Below are positions 41,527 through 51,123 of a DNA stretch of 64,000 nt, one piece after another. The notes below the pieces were generated by a model. The model did no database searches. It saw only the letters and a program-made list of their open reading frames with translations, and was not told the DNA's origin. Position numbers and translations under genes: made by a program. Origin of the DNA: Asticcacaulis taihuensis (GTDB taxonomy: Bacteria; Pseudomonadota; Alphaproteobacteria; Caulobacterales; Caulobacteraceae); NCBI RefSeq assembly GCF_900100255.1, contig NZ_FMTS01000001.1, positions 496,001-560,000 on the forward strand, in the 5' to 3' direction. Each line of letters begins with the position of its first letter. The stretch's first letter is position 1.

Positions 41527-41802
41527 ATGCACCAAGAAACGTCCGGCAAAGGGAAGGCAGTCGCGGCGCAGTCAGATACGACTGTCGGGCGCCAGGAACA
41601 GACACCTGCATCCAACCCTCCCTTCGCGCGCTTTCCCGCCGAGTTGATCGCCGAGACGCAGGACGTTTTCGGCCGGCGGACCGGTCGAAATCTAACCAAC
41701 GAAGAGGCGCGGCAAATTCTCGAAAATCTTGTCGGCTTTTTCGACACCTTAAACCAGTGGCAGCGCGAACAGGACAGTAATCGCGCCCCTACCCAAGGAT
41801 AA
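41527..41802 (+). CDS. Small hypothetical protein next to the serine recombinase
   Basis: A 91-residue protein with a helical C-terminal part (LTNEEARQILENLVGFFDTL) and disordered N-terminus. It ends 48 bases before the recombinase ATG. Such small genes commonly accompany serine recombinases and sometimes assist recombination; function unknown. Confidence 0.55.
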   Translation: MHQETSGKGKAVAAQSDTTVGRQEQTPASNPPFARFPAELIAETQDVFGRRTGRNLTNEEARQILENLVGFFDTLNQWQREQDSNRAPTQG

Positions 41803-41850
41803 TCCCGGCGTAGCGATCGAAGGGTGGCGCGCCTAATTTACGGACGCACC

Positions 41851-43422
41851 ATGCCTAAAACATCTAAAAGACAGCACAGCACATCAGCCCCCAAGCCTTC
41901 GAGCCGGAAGGCGGTCGTCTACGCGCGCGTATCTTCAAAGGAACAGGATCGTGAAGGGTTTTCCATTCCCGCGCAAATGAAACTGCTCGCTGAGTTCGCT
42001 TATGACAATGAATATAAGATTGTAGAGGAATTCATTGATGTGGAGACGGCGAAGACCGACGGCAGAAAGCAGTTTGGCGAAATGATCGGCTATCTCCGCC
42101 GGCACCCATCCGTTCGAACAGTTCTCGTTGAAAAAACAGATCGTTTGTACAGAAATCTCAAAGATTGGGTGACGGTCGATGAGTTGGATATCGAAATTCA
42201 CCTGGTCAAGGAGGGCGTGTCCCTATCCAGAGATTCCCGTTCATCCGAAAAGTTCATGCACGGCATCAAGGTATTGATGGCCAAGAACTATATTGACAAC
42301 CTCTCTGAAGAAGTCCGCAAGGGTATGCTTGAAAAAGCCACGCAGGGGCTTTGGCCGAGCGCGGCGCCAATGGGCTACGTCAATGTGATCGCCCCTGACG
42401 GCAAGCGGATTATCGAAGTCGACCCGAAATACGCTGAGATTATCCCAAAGATATTCCAGTGGTACGCGACAGGAAACTATAATCTGCGCGAGGTGGGAAC
42501 ACTGGCCCGGGGCGCCGGCCTTGTCTTTCGCCGAACAAACTCGTTCGTTCCTCTCGGAACCATTGCCCGCATTCTTCGCAATAGAGTCTATACGGGCGAA
42601 TTCGAATGGCTCGGGCGTGTATATCAGGGGAAGCACCAGCCGTTGATTGACAAAGACCTGTGGTACCTGGTCCAGGACATTCTGGATGGCAAGCTCATTC
42701 GGAAATTGCCGAAGGCTGGCGGCAGTGTGCGGGAATTCGCGTTCACCGGTATGATCACCTGCGGCCACTGTGGTTGCGCTCTAACGGCCGAGGTGAAGAA
42801 ACAGAAGTACATTTACTACCATTGCACGGCTAACAAAGGAAAATGCCCCGAGAAGTATGTGCGCGAGGAGCGGTTGGTGACACAGTTTGCAGGGCTCCTG
42901 CAAAAATTGAGGTTCGACGACGAAGTCTACGATCTTGTTGTAAAAGCCCTAAAGTCCAGCCACGCAGTCGAGCGCGACGAACACACACAGGCTATAACCC
43001 GTCTTACGGCTGAAATTGCTCGATTGGTGCATCGGGTTGACCAAGTCTACGTCGACAAACTGGATGGGAAAATCACGGAAGACCATTACACCCGCATCTC
43101 GAACCAATGGAAAGAGGAACGTCGACGGTGTGAAGACGATCTGATCCGCTTTCAGGAAGCCAATCACACATATATGGACGACGGCGTCGCCCTGCTCACG
43201 TTAGCGCGGGATGCCCACAAAATATTTGAAGCTCAGGACGGACCAAACCGACGGATGCTACTCAATTTTGTATTATCGAACTGCTCATGGAAGGCAGGTA
43301 CACTGACGGCAGATTTCCGCGAACCATTTAATTTGCTTGAAGAAAATTCTGGGCAAATATCGCAGGAAAAATCGGAACCTGGGTATGATGATGCCGAAAA
43401 GAAGAATTGGCTGGGGAACTAG
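41851..43422 (+). CDS. Large serine recombinase (site-specific integrase)
   Basis: A protein of about 523 residues. The catalytic N-terminal domain begins VVYARVSSKEQDREGFSIP, with the serine of RVSSK as expected nucleophile. A long recombinase domain (NYNLREVGTLARGAGLVF region) and a zinc ribbon with cysteines (ITCGHCGCAL, HCTANKGKC) follow, then a coiled-coil C-terminus. The final codons (NWLGN stop) lie in the 3' end of tRNA-Gln, on the opposite strand. An in-frame GTG at 41824 is an alternative start. It likely integrated the neighbouring element at this tRNA. Confidence 0.9.
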   Translation: MPKTSKRQHSTSAPKPSSRKAVVYARVSSKEQDREGFSIPAQMKLLAEFAYDNEYKIVEEFIDVETAKTDGRKQFGEMIGYLRRHPSVRTVLVEKTDRLYRNLKDWVTVDELDIEIHLVKEGVSLSRDSRSSEKFMHGIKVLMAKNYIDNLSEEVRKGMLEKATQGLWPSAAPMGYVNVIAPDGKRIIEVDPKYAEIIPKIFQWYATGNYNLREVGTLARGAGLVFRRTNSFVPLGTIARILRNRVYTGEFEWLGRVYQGKHQPLIDKDLWYLVQDILDGKLIRKLPKAGGSVREFAFTGMITCGHCGCALTAEVKKQKYIYYHCTANKGKCPEKYVREERLVTQFAGLLQKLRFDDEVYDLVVKALKSSHAVERDEHTQAITRLTAEIARLVHRVDQVYVDKLDGKITEDHYTRISNQWKEERRRCEDDLIRFQEANHTYMDDGVALLTLARDAHKIFEAQDGPNRRMLLNFVLSNCSWKAGTLTADFREPFNLLEENSGQISQEKSEPGYDDAEKKNWLGN

Positions 43423-43481
43423 GACTCGAACCTAGAATGACGGTACCAAAAACCGGAGTGTTACCATTACACCATTCCCCA
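43408..43481 (-). tRNA. tRNA-Gln (anticodon TTG)
   Basis: The minus strand folds as a tRNA: acceptor TGGGGAA/TTCCCCA, D arm with AATGGTA, anticodon loop TTTTGGT giving TTG, and T arm CTAGG-TTCGAGT-CCTAG, then discriminator G and encoded CCA (43408-43410). The 27-43 pair in the anticodon stem is a C-U mismatch. The T arm and acceptor 3' part overlap the end of the serine recombinase gene on the other strand, suggesting this is an attachment site. Confidence 0.95.
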
Positions 43482-43663
43482 GCATATAGCCGGCTCCGCC
43501 GGCGAAGCATGTCGCCGCGAGAGGCGTGGAGATAGCGCAAGGTTTTGCCCAAGGCAATCCCCTGAAACAACTTTTTCGCGGCAAGATGCCCCTGTAGAAG
43601 CGTTATTTGTGGATCATTGACCAAAACGATTGCATTTTGGCCCTTCCAGCAATTGATAAATTC

Positions 43664-44143
43664 ATGCAAACCCACTTTTCCCCCTTAACCCTGGCCTATA
43701 ACCGCTTGATGGCGAACAGCTTTAAGAGCTTTACAGGCGCGTCGATTCTGGGAATGGCGGATGCAGCCGATCTCGATGACGCCGCATTGGCGCAAGCCCT
43801 GTTCCATGCGCCGCAGGCCATTGTGTCTCACGGCACGGAAACCGATCCCGTCTTCTGCTACGCCAATGAGCAGGCGTTAATGCTATGGGAGATAGATTGG
43901 GAGGCTTTCACCCGCCTGCCCTCGCGTCTCAGCGCCGAATCCGCCAGTGACATCCAGTCCGACCGCGACACCCTGCTGAAAGCCGCGCTCGCCAGGGGGT
44001 GGGTTGATGACTATGCCGGCGTGCGTATTTCCAGCACCGGTCGGCGGTTTCATATCCGGAACACGACCTTGTGGAATGTAGTCGATAGCCTGGGCGTTCA
44101 TCATGGCCAGGCCGCCTTTATCCGGGATTGGCGCTTTCTCTGA
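43664..44143 (+). CDS. MEKHLA-type domain protein
   Basis: A 159-residue protein of the MEKHLA (PAS-like) family: SHGTETDPVFCYANEQALMLWEIDWEAFTRLPSRLSAE is the signature region. Function is unknown; the family is typical of proteobacteria and plants. The start at 43664 or a Met 15 codons on is possible. It begins the core-like chromosome region. Confidence 0.8.
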   Translation: MQTHFSPLTLAYNRLMANSFKSFTGASILGMADAADLDDAALAQALFHAPQAIVSHGTETDPVFCYANEQALMLWEIDWEAFTRLPSRLSAESASDIQSDRDTLLKAALARGWVDDYAGVRISSTGRRFHIRNTTLWNVVDSLGVHHGQAAFIRDWRFL

Positions 44144-44162
44144 AATATGCTAACTGCGCGCC

Positions 44163-45059
44163 ATGTTTGAAACCCCGCAAACCACGCCCCCCGTCGTCAT
44201 CGCCGCCTTTTACCACTTCTTCGATTTCCCCGATTTCGAAGCCATGCGATTGTCGCTATATGACCGTCTGAACGCTCTGGGCATCAAGGGTTCCCTGCTC
44301 ATTACCGCCGAAGGTGTCAATTCGACCATGGCCGGCACACGGGAGGCCATAGATGCGTTTCTCGATTATCTGCAAAATGACCTGATCGGTGCAACGGTCA
44401 CCTGGAAGGAATCCTATGCCGACTACCAGCCCTTCGGGAAGCTGCGCGTTCGCCTGAAAAAGGAAACGATCGGCATCGGCGAACCGGTATCTATGAAGCG
44501 TTTCGGACAGTATATCGAACCGAAGGACTGGAACGCCCTGATTACCCGCAATGACGTGGTGATCATCGATACGCGCAATGACTATGAGGTCAATCTCGGT
44601 ACATTCGAGAAAGCGATCGATCCCAATATCCCTAACTTCAAACACCTGCCGCAATGGACGCGCGACAACGCCGAATTGTTGAAAGGCAAGAAGGTCGCCA
44701 CCTTCTGCACCGGCGGTATTCGTTGCGAGAAATATACCTCATGGCTGATCGACCAGGGTATTGAAGACGTTTATCACCTCAAGGGCGGCATCCTGCAATA
44801 TTTTGAAGACGTGCCCGTCGAGCAGTCGCTTTGGCAGGGCGAATGCTTCGTCTTCGATGAGCGCATCGCCGTCGATCACAGCCTCCAGCCGTCGCAGACC
44901 GCCCTGCTCTGCCTGCACTGCGACCACGCCCTCACCGCAGAAGATCAGCAGCAGGCCAGCTATGTCAAGGGTGTATCCTGCCCGCATTGCGAGGGCGATG
45001 TCCGTCACGCCCACGATCGCCCGCCGACGCAGAAACGCCCGGGTCGCATCAAGTTCTGA
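44163..45059 (+). CDS. trhO: tRNA uridine(34) hydroxylase TrhO (rhodanese-fold)
   Basis: A 298-residue protein of the YceA/TrhO family: N-terminal ferredoxin-like domain and a rhodanese domain with the active-site CTGGIRCEK (about residues 180-188). A cysteine-rich tail near the C-terminus (CLHCDHA, CPHCEG) likely binds zinc. It hydroxylates U34 in some tRNAs using oxygen. The stand-alone gene starts 19 bases after the previous stop. Confidence 0.93.
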   Translation: MFETPQTTPPVVIAAFYHFFDFPDFEAMRLSLYDRLNALGIKGSLLITAEGVNSTMAGTREAIDAFLDYLQNDLIGATVTWKESYADYQPFGKLRVRLKKETIGIGEPVSMKRFGQYIEPKDWNALITRNDVVIIDTRNDYEVNLGTFEKAIDPNIPNFKHLPQWTRDNAELLKGKKVATFCTGGIRCEKYTSWLIDQGIEDVYHLKGGILQYFEDVPVEQSLWQGECFVFDERIAVDHSLQPSQTALLCLHCDHALTAEDQQQASYVKGVSCPHCEGDVRHAHDRPPTQKRPGRIKF

Positions 45060-45181
45060 TCTGCGGTGCGGCCCAGCCACATTGCGGGCTGAACAAGCCG
45101 CATGACAACCTCTTCATTTGACCTGACCGCATTAACGGCTATGCTGTCAGACGAATATCGATGGGGGGCTTTGGGTTACGC

Positions 45182-46966
45182 ATGAAACAGTTCTTTATAA
45201 CGCTGGCAGCCGTCGTCGTGGCCCTGCTGATCGTCTTTGTGGCCCTGCCGATCGGCGCGGTGGTCATGATCGCCTCGGCCGCCAAGCCCAAGGTGCCGGA
45301 GGCCGTCGTCCTGTCGCTTGACCTGCGGCAGAAGATGACCGATCAGAGCCGTAATACCCCCTTCGCCTTTTTAATGGGCAAGAGTCTCTCGACCATGGAT
45401 GTGGTGACCACCCTGCACCATGCGGCTGATGATTCCCGCGTCAAGGGTGTCTTTATTCGCCTGCCCGAAGGCGGCATGTCGCCTTCCGCCGCCGAGGAAA
45501 TCCGCAACGCCATCGTCTATGTCCGCCGCGCCAACAAGCCGGTGATCGCGCATAGCCAGGGTCTTTATCCGGACACCATGGTCGTCGCCTCCTATATGCT
45601 CGGCGCCTCCTCCGGCAATCTGTGGATGCAGCCGCATTCCTCCTTCCAGGTCACCGGCATCGCAACCTCGACCATGTTCCTCAAGCGCGCCTTCGACAAG
45701 TACGGCGTCAAGGCGGAGTACGAGCAGCGTTACGAGTTCAAGAACGCGGTCAATCCGTATCTCTACAGCGATTACACGCCAGCCCACCGCGAGGCGACGC
45801 TTGGCTGGATGAACAGCATTTATCATTCGATGATCAATAATGTCGCCGCCGACCGCCGCACAGACGCTGGCAAATTGCAAGCCACGCTGGAAGCCGGTCC
45901 ATACGGCGCGGAACAAGCTCTCAAGCTAGGCCTGGTCGACCAGCTCGGCCAGGTGCAGGATGCCGAGGACGCCGCCATAAAGCGCGCGGGCAATGGCGCC
46001 AAGGTCATGGATATCGCCGACTATGAAAGCACCCTGACGCCGTCCTTCTCCGGCGAGACCATCGCGGTGATCGACGGTGAAGGCGCCATCATGACCGGCC
46101 GCGCCGGCAGCGGTGGCGGTTTCAACAGTGACCCCGGCATGATTTCGGATGAGATCGCCGGCGCCTTCTATAAGGCCGCCAAGGACAAGAACGTGAAGGC
46201 CATCGTCTTCCGCGTCTCGTCGCCCGGCGGTTCCGATACCGCCTCCGAGCAGATCGCTGAGGCCATGCAGGCCGCCAAGGCCGCGGGTAAGCCCGTGGTC
46301 GTCTCCATGGGCGAATATGCCGCGTCTGGCGGCTACTGGGTGTCTTCGGGTGCCTCGTCCATCGTCGCCAATCCCAGCACCCTCACCGGCTCGATAGGTG
46401 TCTTCGGCGGCAAGTTCGCTATCGGTGACGCGTTGGCGCGTTTTGGTGTCGATAACCGCGACATCTCCGTGGGTGGCGATTACAGCCAGGCCTTCAGCCA
46501 GACGCAGGGTTTTTCGCCGACGCAGCGCGCCGCCCTTTCCGGCTGGATCGACGAGATCTATAACGGCTTCGTCACCCATGTCGCCACCGGCCGCAAACTG
46601 CCGGAAGCCACCGTGCGCGATATCGCCAAGGGCCGTGTCTGGACCGGCGAACAGGCGCTTAGCCTGAAGCTGGTGGATAAGCTCGGCGGCTTTTATGACG
46701 CCGTCGATGTTGCCAAGGGACTGGCCAAGATCGACAGCAAGACTGAGGTGCGACTGGTCGATTACGACACAGAACCCGGCCTTTTCGGCGGGGCGAAACA
46801 GAACGTCCATATGGGCATAAGCGGCCTCAAGGCGCTGTCCTTCCTCGGATGGGCAATGAGCGATCCAAAGGCCGAAGCGGTCATGTCCCAGGTCCGCGAT
46901 GAACGCCTGCGCGAACAAGGCGCCAGCGTCCTCGCCCCGGAAGCCTATCAGGCAAGCGTGCGGTAA
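45182..46966 (+). CDS. sppA: Signal peptide peptidase SppA, 67-kDa type
   Basis: A 594-residue protein with an N-terminal membrane anchor (FFITLAAVVVALLIVFVALPIG) and two ClpP-like halves. The likely catalytic serine is S382 in EYAASGGYW, with K187 (YEFKNAVNP) as the general base, by analogy with E. coli SppA. It degrades leftover signal peptides in the membrane. A start codon seven residues upstream is less likely. A terminator follows. Confidence 0.94.
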   Translation: MKQFFITLAAVVVALLIVFVALPIGAVVMIASAAKPKVPEAVVLSLDLRQKMTDQSRNTPFAFLMGKSLSTMDVVTTLHHAADDSRVKGVFIRLPEGGMSPSAAEEIRNAIVYVRRANKPVIAHSQGLYPDTMVVASYMLGASSGNLWMQPHSSFQVTGIATSTMFLKRAFDKYGVKAEYEQRYEFKNAVNPYLYSDYTPAHREATLGWMNSIYHSMINNVAADRRTDAGKLQATLEAGPYGAEQALKLGLVDQLGQVQDAEDAAIKRAGNGAKVMDIADYESTLTPSFSGETIAVIDGEGAIMTGRAGSGGGFNSDPGMISDEIAGAFYKAAKDKNVKAIVFRVSSPGGSDTASEQIAEAMQAAKAAGKPVVVSMGEYAASGGYWVSSGASSIVANPSTLTGSIGVFGGKFAIGDALARFGVDNRDISVGGDYSQAFSQTQGFSPTQRAALSGWIDEIYNGFVTHVATGRKLPEATVRDIAKGRVWTGEQALSLKLVDKLGGFYDAVDVAKGLAKIDSKTEVRLVDYDTEPGLFGGAKQNVHMGISGLKALSFLGWAMSDPKAEAVMSQVRDERLREQGASVLAPEAYQASVR

Positions 46967-46988
46967 TAATCTTCGGACTCAAAAATTT

Positions 46989-47019
46989 GCCTCCCGCACT
47001 AGCTGCGGGGGGCTTTTTA
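46989..47019 (+). terminator. Rho-independent terminator of sppA
   Basis: GCCTCCCGCA and TGCGGGGGGC pair around CTAGC, followed by TTTTTA. It stands 22 bases after the sppA stop. Confidence 0.9.
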
Positions 47020-47292
47020 TTTACGTCCGCCCATCTCCATGCAACCGCCTCCAGAAGGCTTGTCCGATCCAGCACCTTACATCACATCGCTCTTTCTTCT
47101 CGGCGGACATATGCAGGACAGGCGGATCTTTCCAAAACTTCTGGGAAAGAATTTTTCAGCCAACCATGCAGCGGCTGTTTCTTCCACATCGGCATATCTA
47201 TGCCCGCTATTTCCTGACTGTGACCGTTTGCTATTGGTCTACCCAGCAAACTATGCACCTATGCGGGACAAACGTTCCTCACACCATTTATG

Positions 47293-47325
47293 AAAAAAGC
47301 GGCGGAAGGTTTTCCTTCCGCCGCT
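47293..47325 (-). terminator. Rho-independent terminator of the TonB-dependent receptor gene
   Basis: On the minus strand GCGGCGGAAGG and CCTTCCGCCGC pair around AAAA, followed by six T residues. It lies about 25 bases after the receptor stop. Confidence 0.9.
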
Positions 47326-47350
47326 TCTTGTTTACCCGAAGGTCTCGATC

Positions 47351-50300
47351 TTAGTAGCTCAGATCGAAGCCTAGACGCACGTAACGCGGGGTGTTGTAGT
47401 AGGTCGTCTTGCCATAGTTGGAGCTGACAACACCAACGCCAGTCGTTTCGTAAGTCAGGCGACGTTGCAGAATCTGGTGGTTATCAAACACATTGAAGAT
47501 GTCCGCACGCAAGACCAGATTGCCACCAATGGCGTACTTTTCAGGCACGGTATAGCGGAACGACAGGTCGAGATTCTTGGTCCAATCGCTCTTCAAACCC
47601 TTGCCCTGGACAGCACCGACACCGCCACAATAGTGCGAGTACGGGCCGTAGGAACCAGCATAAGGATCGGTCGGATGATAACCCAGGCAAGAGAAGTGCG
47701 CCGGGGACTGAACAAGAACGTTAGCACCAATCATGAAGTTCGGCGTAAAGGCATACGAACCCCAAACCTTAAGGGTGTGCGTACGATCGTTCGGCAGCAG
47801 GCCGGTAGCGTAATCTTCGAAGCCCGGTGAGTCGAACGCGATGGTCGCGCCAGCATCGTCCTGCTGCGAGTTTCCGACTTCCGACTTAACCGTACCTTCG
47901 TAGTTCCCGTAGGAACGCGACCAGGTATACGACCCTTGCAGGCCCCATTTGCCATCGAAGGCACGCTTCCAGTCAAACACCAGGGCCTGATAGTTGCGTT
48001 TCGGGTCGTGGTAATGTCCCAACTGGTCCGCGGTCAGGGTGATTGTGCGGGTCTCAGTTTCACCAGCCAGCGGCTGCTTCAGGTTAATTGTGACGTCATG
48101 ATCACCAACGTTCCAGACATAGTAGGAATTGGAAATGGTGCCATCCGTATAGATCGAGCTATCAAGGCCATTGGCATCGAGATAGTCAATAATAGCCGTC
48201 TGGAAGTCAGAGTCTTCCGATATGCGCTTCAGGTCGCGGTTGATATAGCTCAAACCGAAGGTCCACATATCGTTGAAACGATAGGTGGTGCCTAGAATGA
48301 TTTCATCCTCTTCTGTGGCTTGCAGACCAATTGAGGTCTTGGAAGTCGCGCCTTCCTGTGAACCATTACCGTGAACGTTACAGGCCGCTGTGCCGACGAC
48401 ATAAGACGACAAGCCCGGCGCCGAATTGATCGAAGCACTGGCGGGTGTATCGGGACAAGGTGCGCTGAAACCGGTAGGAATATCTACTACAGGTGCGCCT
48501 ACAGATGTCGGCAGCCCCGTTGACGGGTCGATATCCCAACCGCCTGCCGGCTGGGCAAAGAGCGCTTCGAAATACAGATCCTTGCCGCGATAACCAAGAT
48601 TCATCGCGGGAGGAATAAAGTTAGATCCGTAAGATCCATAGACCTTCCAGTTACCGTCAGTATCCGGCGTCCAGGAGAAACCGAGACGCGGGCCAATATT
48701 GCCGGTCAGATTGAGATAGCGTTGCCCGGAAAGATTGTTCTGGGTAAAATCGTCATTCCGAACGCCGACCTGAACGTTGAAAGTCGGAGTGATATCCCAC
48801 GAATCCTGAATATACCAAGCACTATTCTCTGCGCTGACATTACCGCCAAGGAATTCGTAAATAACATGAAGCACTGAATTTGGATCAGTGGAACCAACAG
48901 CAGGCGCACCAGCGGTTCCATAAACACTGGAATCCGGGTTGGTCTCGTAGCTGTAGCTGACGGGTTGGGTACCGACGAGGGTCGATATCTTTTCCATCGT
49001 GTTCTCTTCGTGGTCATAACCGAAGCGAACATGGTGACGGCCAGCCAGTTCAAAACGCATATCACCGTCAAAGCGATAGAACTTACGTTCAACATTATCA
49101 ACCGAAACACTGAGGCTTGGCTGGGCAGAAGATATCGTTTCCGAGCCTCCCGTGTAGATGCCATCCGTACCATAATAGCTTGCTACGTTATAGTCGGTCA
49201 GATTGCCCGGCAGGAAATTATCCGCATCCTTGGTGTCGCCATAGGCTGCCGAAATCGTAAACCAGTCAGTAAGTTGACCATTATAGTTCAGGACGTAGCT
49301 TTCACCACCCAAGGTCTCAACCGTACGGTCCGTTTGATTGCCGACAGTCTCACCGTCGAAATCATAAACATCGCCAATTTCTTCGCGCGAAGTGTCAAAA
49401 TAGGTCAGCGACAGACGTTGGGTAGGTGTGAAATAGGCGTCGAGCTTGGCGCCAAGGAAAGGATCCTGGTTCTTAAGACGGGTGAAAGCGCCCGTACGGA
49501 AATTGCCCGTTTCACGAACATTATCGTTCATCTGGTACAGGCCGTACGCGAACAGGTGATCCTTGATCAGAGGACCGCCCATTTCGACCGACAGGGAGTT
49601 TTCCTGCGTCTTGTCAAACTTGCCAGTGTAGGAATAGGTGTCGAGTTGGTCGGCTCCCAAATCCTTGGGTGCATAGTTCCCATGGATGGCGAACATGAAT
49701 TCGTTCGTACCGGACTTGGTCGTGGCATTGACAACGCCACCTGTCGCGCGGCCAAATTCAGCAGCGTAACCGCCGGTCTTAACTTCGATGGTTTTGTAGA
49801 AGTCAAACGGCACCTGGTTTCCACCGACATAGGTATCGGGGTTGGTGATATTAAGACCGTCGATGTAATACGCGTTTTCAGCGACCGAACCGCCACCAAA
49901 CGACGAGGACTTTTCGAAACCGCCATTACCGGTCTGACCACGGGTAACCGTCGGGGCCAGCAAAGTAACGGCGTTCAGGTTACGGGCGATCGGCTGTTGC
50001 GAAACCAGGGTATCCAGATCAACGGTTAGACCGGTCGTTGTCTTGGTAAAGTCCTGGCGAACGCGCTTGCCCTTGACCACGACGGTTTGCGTCGCACCGG
50101 TCGAATTCAGTGCAATGTCATAACGCACTTCCTGCGAAATAACGATCGTTGCCGTACCGGTGGCGTCATCATAACCGTTGGCTGAAACCGTATATGTATA
50201 TTCACCAGGCAACAGACCAATGGCCGAAAACTGACCTGACGCATTCGTGGTGAGTGTGCGAGACTGACCTTGTGCCGACGAAGTCAGAGTAACCGTAGCG

Positions 50301-50494
50301 CCAGCCACAGGCGCACCGCCAGAATCAGTAACCGTGCCGAGCAGAGCGCCCGAGGTATAGTCCTGAGCTTGAGCTACAGCAGGCAGCATTGTGGCGACGG
50401 TCGCCACCAGGGCGCCGCCGGCCATCGTCGACAACGCCGCACCGCAGATCGTCGTCGTGGCCAGAAGGCCAGATCGCAAAGATAATTTTTTCAC
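47351..50494 (-). CDS. TonB-dependent receptor with carboxypeptidase-like N-terminal domain
   Basis: A protein of about 1047 residues with a signal peptide, a carboxypeptidase-regulatory-like repeat (GTVTDSGGAPVAGATVTLTS), a plug domain (NVKTGGYAAEFGRATGGVVN-type region) and a large beta-barrel ending RYVRLGFDLSY with a terminal aromatic. It transports an unknown ligand across the outer membrane using TonB. The GTG at 50494 follows CCGGAGAA and begins the signal peptide; an ATG at 50548 is the alternative. This Oar-like architecture is common in Caulobacterales. It is monocistronic. Confidence 0.92.
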   Translation of the reverse strand: MKKLSLRSGLLATTTICGAALSTMAGGALVATVATMLPAVAQAQDYTSGALLGTVTDSGGAPVAGATVTLTSSAQGQSRTLTTNASGQFSAIGLLPGEYTYTVSANGYDDATGTATIVISQEVRYDIALNSTGATQTVVVKGKRVRQDFTKTTTGLTVDLDTLVSQQPIARNLNAVTLLAPTVTRGQTGNGGFEKSSSFGGGSVAENAYYIDGLNITNPDTYVGGNQVPFDFYKTIEVKTGGYAAEFGRATGGVVNATTKSGTNEFMFAIHGNYAPKDLGADQLDTYSYTGKFDKTQENSLSVEMGGPLIKDHLFAYGLYQMNDNVRETGNFRTGAFTRLKNQDPFLGAKLDAYFTPTQRLSLTYFDTSREEIGDVYDFDGETVGNQTDRTVETLGGESYVLNYNGQLTDWFTISAAYGDTKDADNFLPGNLTDYNVASYYGTDGIYTGGSETISSAQPSLSVSVDNVERKFYRFDGDMRFELAGRHHVRFGYDHEENTMEKISTLVGTQPVSYSYETNPDSSVYGTAGAPAVGSTDPNSVLHVIYEFLGGNVSAENSAWYIQDSWDITPTFNVQVGVRNDDFTQNNLSGQRYLNLTGNIGPRLGFSWTPDTDGNWKVYGSYGSNFIPPAMNLGYRGKDLYFEALFAQPAGGWDIDPSTGLPTSVGAPVVDIPTGFSAPCPDTPASASINSAPGLSSYVVGTAACNVHGNGSQEGATSKTSIGLQATEEDEIILGTTYRFNDMWTFGLSYINRDLKRISEDSDFQTAIIDYLDANGLDSSIYTDGTISNSYYVWNVGDHDVTINLKQPLAGETETRTITLTADQLGHYHDPKRNYQALVFDWKRAFDGKWGLQGSYTWSRSYGNYEGTVKSEVGNSQQDDAGATIAFDSPGFEDYATGLLPNDRTHTLKVWGSYAFTPNFMIGANVLVQSPAHFSCLGYHPTDPYAGSYGPYSHYCGGVGAVQGKGLKSDWTKNLDLSFRYTVPEKYAIGGNLVLRADIFNVFDNHQILQRRLTYETTGVGVVSSNYGKTTYYNTPRYVRLGFDLSY

Positions 50495-51123
50495 TTGTTT
50501 CTCCGGGTTACATGAGGGTGTAGGCGCACCCACCGCAGTTTCCAGCATTACACGCTGTTAATGAAGTTAAAGACCCGTGTCGCAAATCCGTCAATCGCGC
50601 GACATATTTTTGTCGATATCAATTGCAACCTGTTTCAATAAAGTCACAGCCGAAACATTACCCTAGGGAAACTACAACCAACACTTTCTGGTTAATTTAA
50701 CCGGCACGTATCCAGACAATTTTCGTGAATGATTTTTTCAAATTATAATAAAATTCAAATTATTATTAAGGACTTATAATGCGCCTCCTCATCCAAACGG
50801 ATGCAAATAAATTCCCCTGAATAGTTACGTTATCCCGAAAATCATTTCAGACGATTTTGCGTTGCCCGCATTGCTAAAATGGCAAAATATCAGAACAGAT
50901 GCAGATTCGACGCATCGTTTTTAACGTCTTACATGGACATATGTCGCCGATGTAACCGTTTCCGGCGGGTAACTGGCGGCCAGAACATGTGCCAAAAGAA
51001 GACTGAGCAGCGCGGCGGCAATCCGCTGCGAACGTTTTGATAAATATATAAAAAATGTCGAACCCATGGCTAACCCGTCCTGATCTTCTCAAGACGGAAG
51101 CAAACCGCAAGCCAGCCGCCAGA
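50495..51123. other. Long AT-rich region upstream of the TonB-dependent receptor
   Basis: No gene longer than 13 codons is supported. The stretch 50690-50780 is strongly AT-rich and probably holds the receptor promoter. A seven-base inverted repeat (ATTTTGC/GCAAAAT) occurs near 50856-50890. No LexA or full CtrA site was seen. Confidence 0.4.

Larger units (their letters stand above)
46967..47350. other. Intergenic region between convergent sppA and the receptor gene
   Basis: This stretch holds two opposing terminators (46989-47019 and 47293-47325). Between them I see no supported gene; open frames there overlap in all directions without ribosome sites. Confidence 0.6.

Noticed and set aside
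5225-43400. A complete integrative and conjugative element
   Set aside because: No relaxase, coupling protein or type IV secretion genes are visible, so only the control and integration part is supported.
43408-43481. tRNA pseudogene because of the C-U pair at 27-43
   Set aside because: All other stems, the anticodon loop and the encoded CCA are intact, so the gene is very likely functional.
50779-50820. 13-codon frame after AAGGAC upstream of the receptor
   Set aside because: Too short, no terminator or promoter on that strand, and no homology can be judged.
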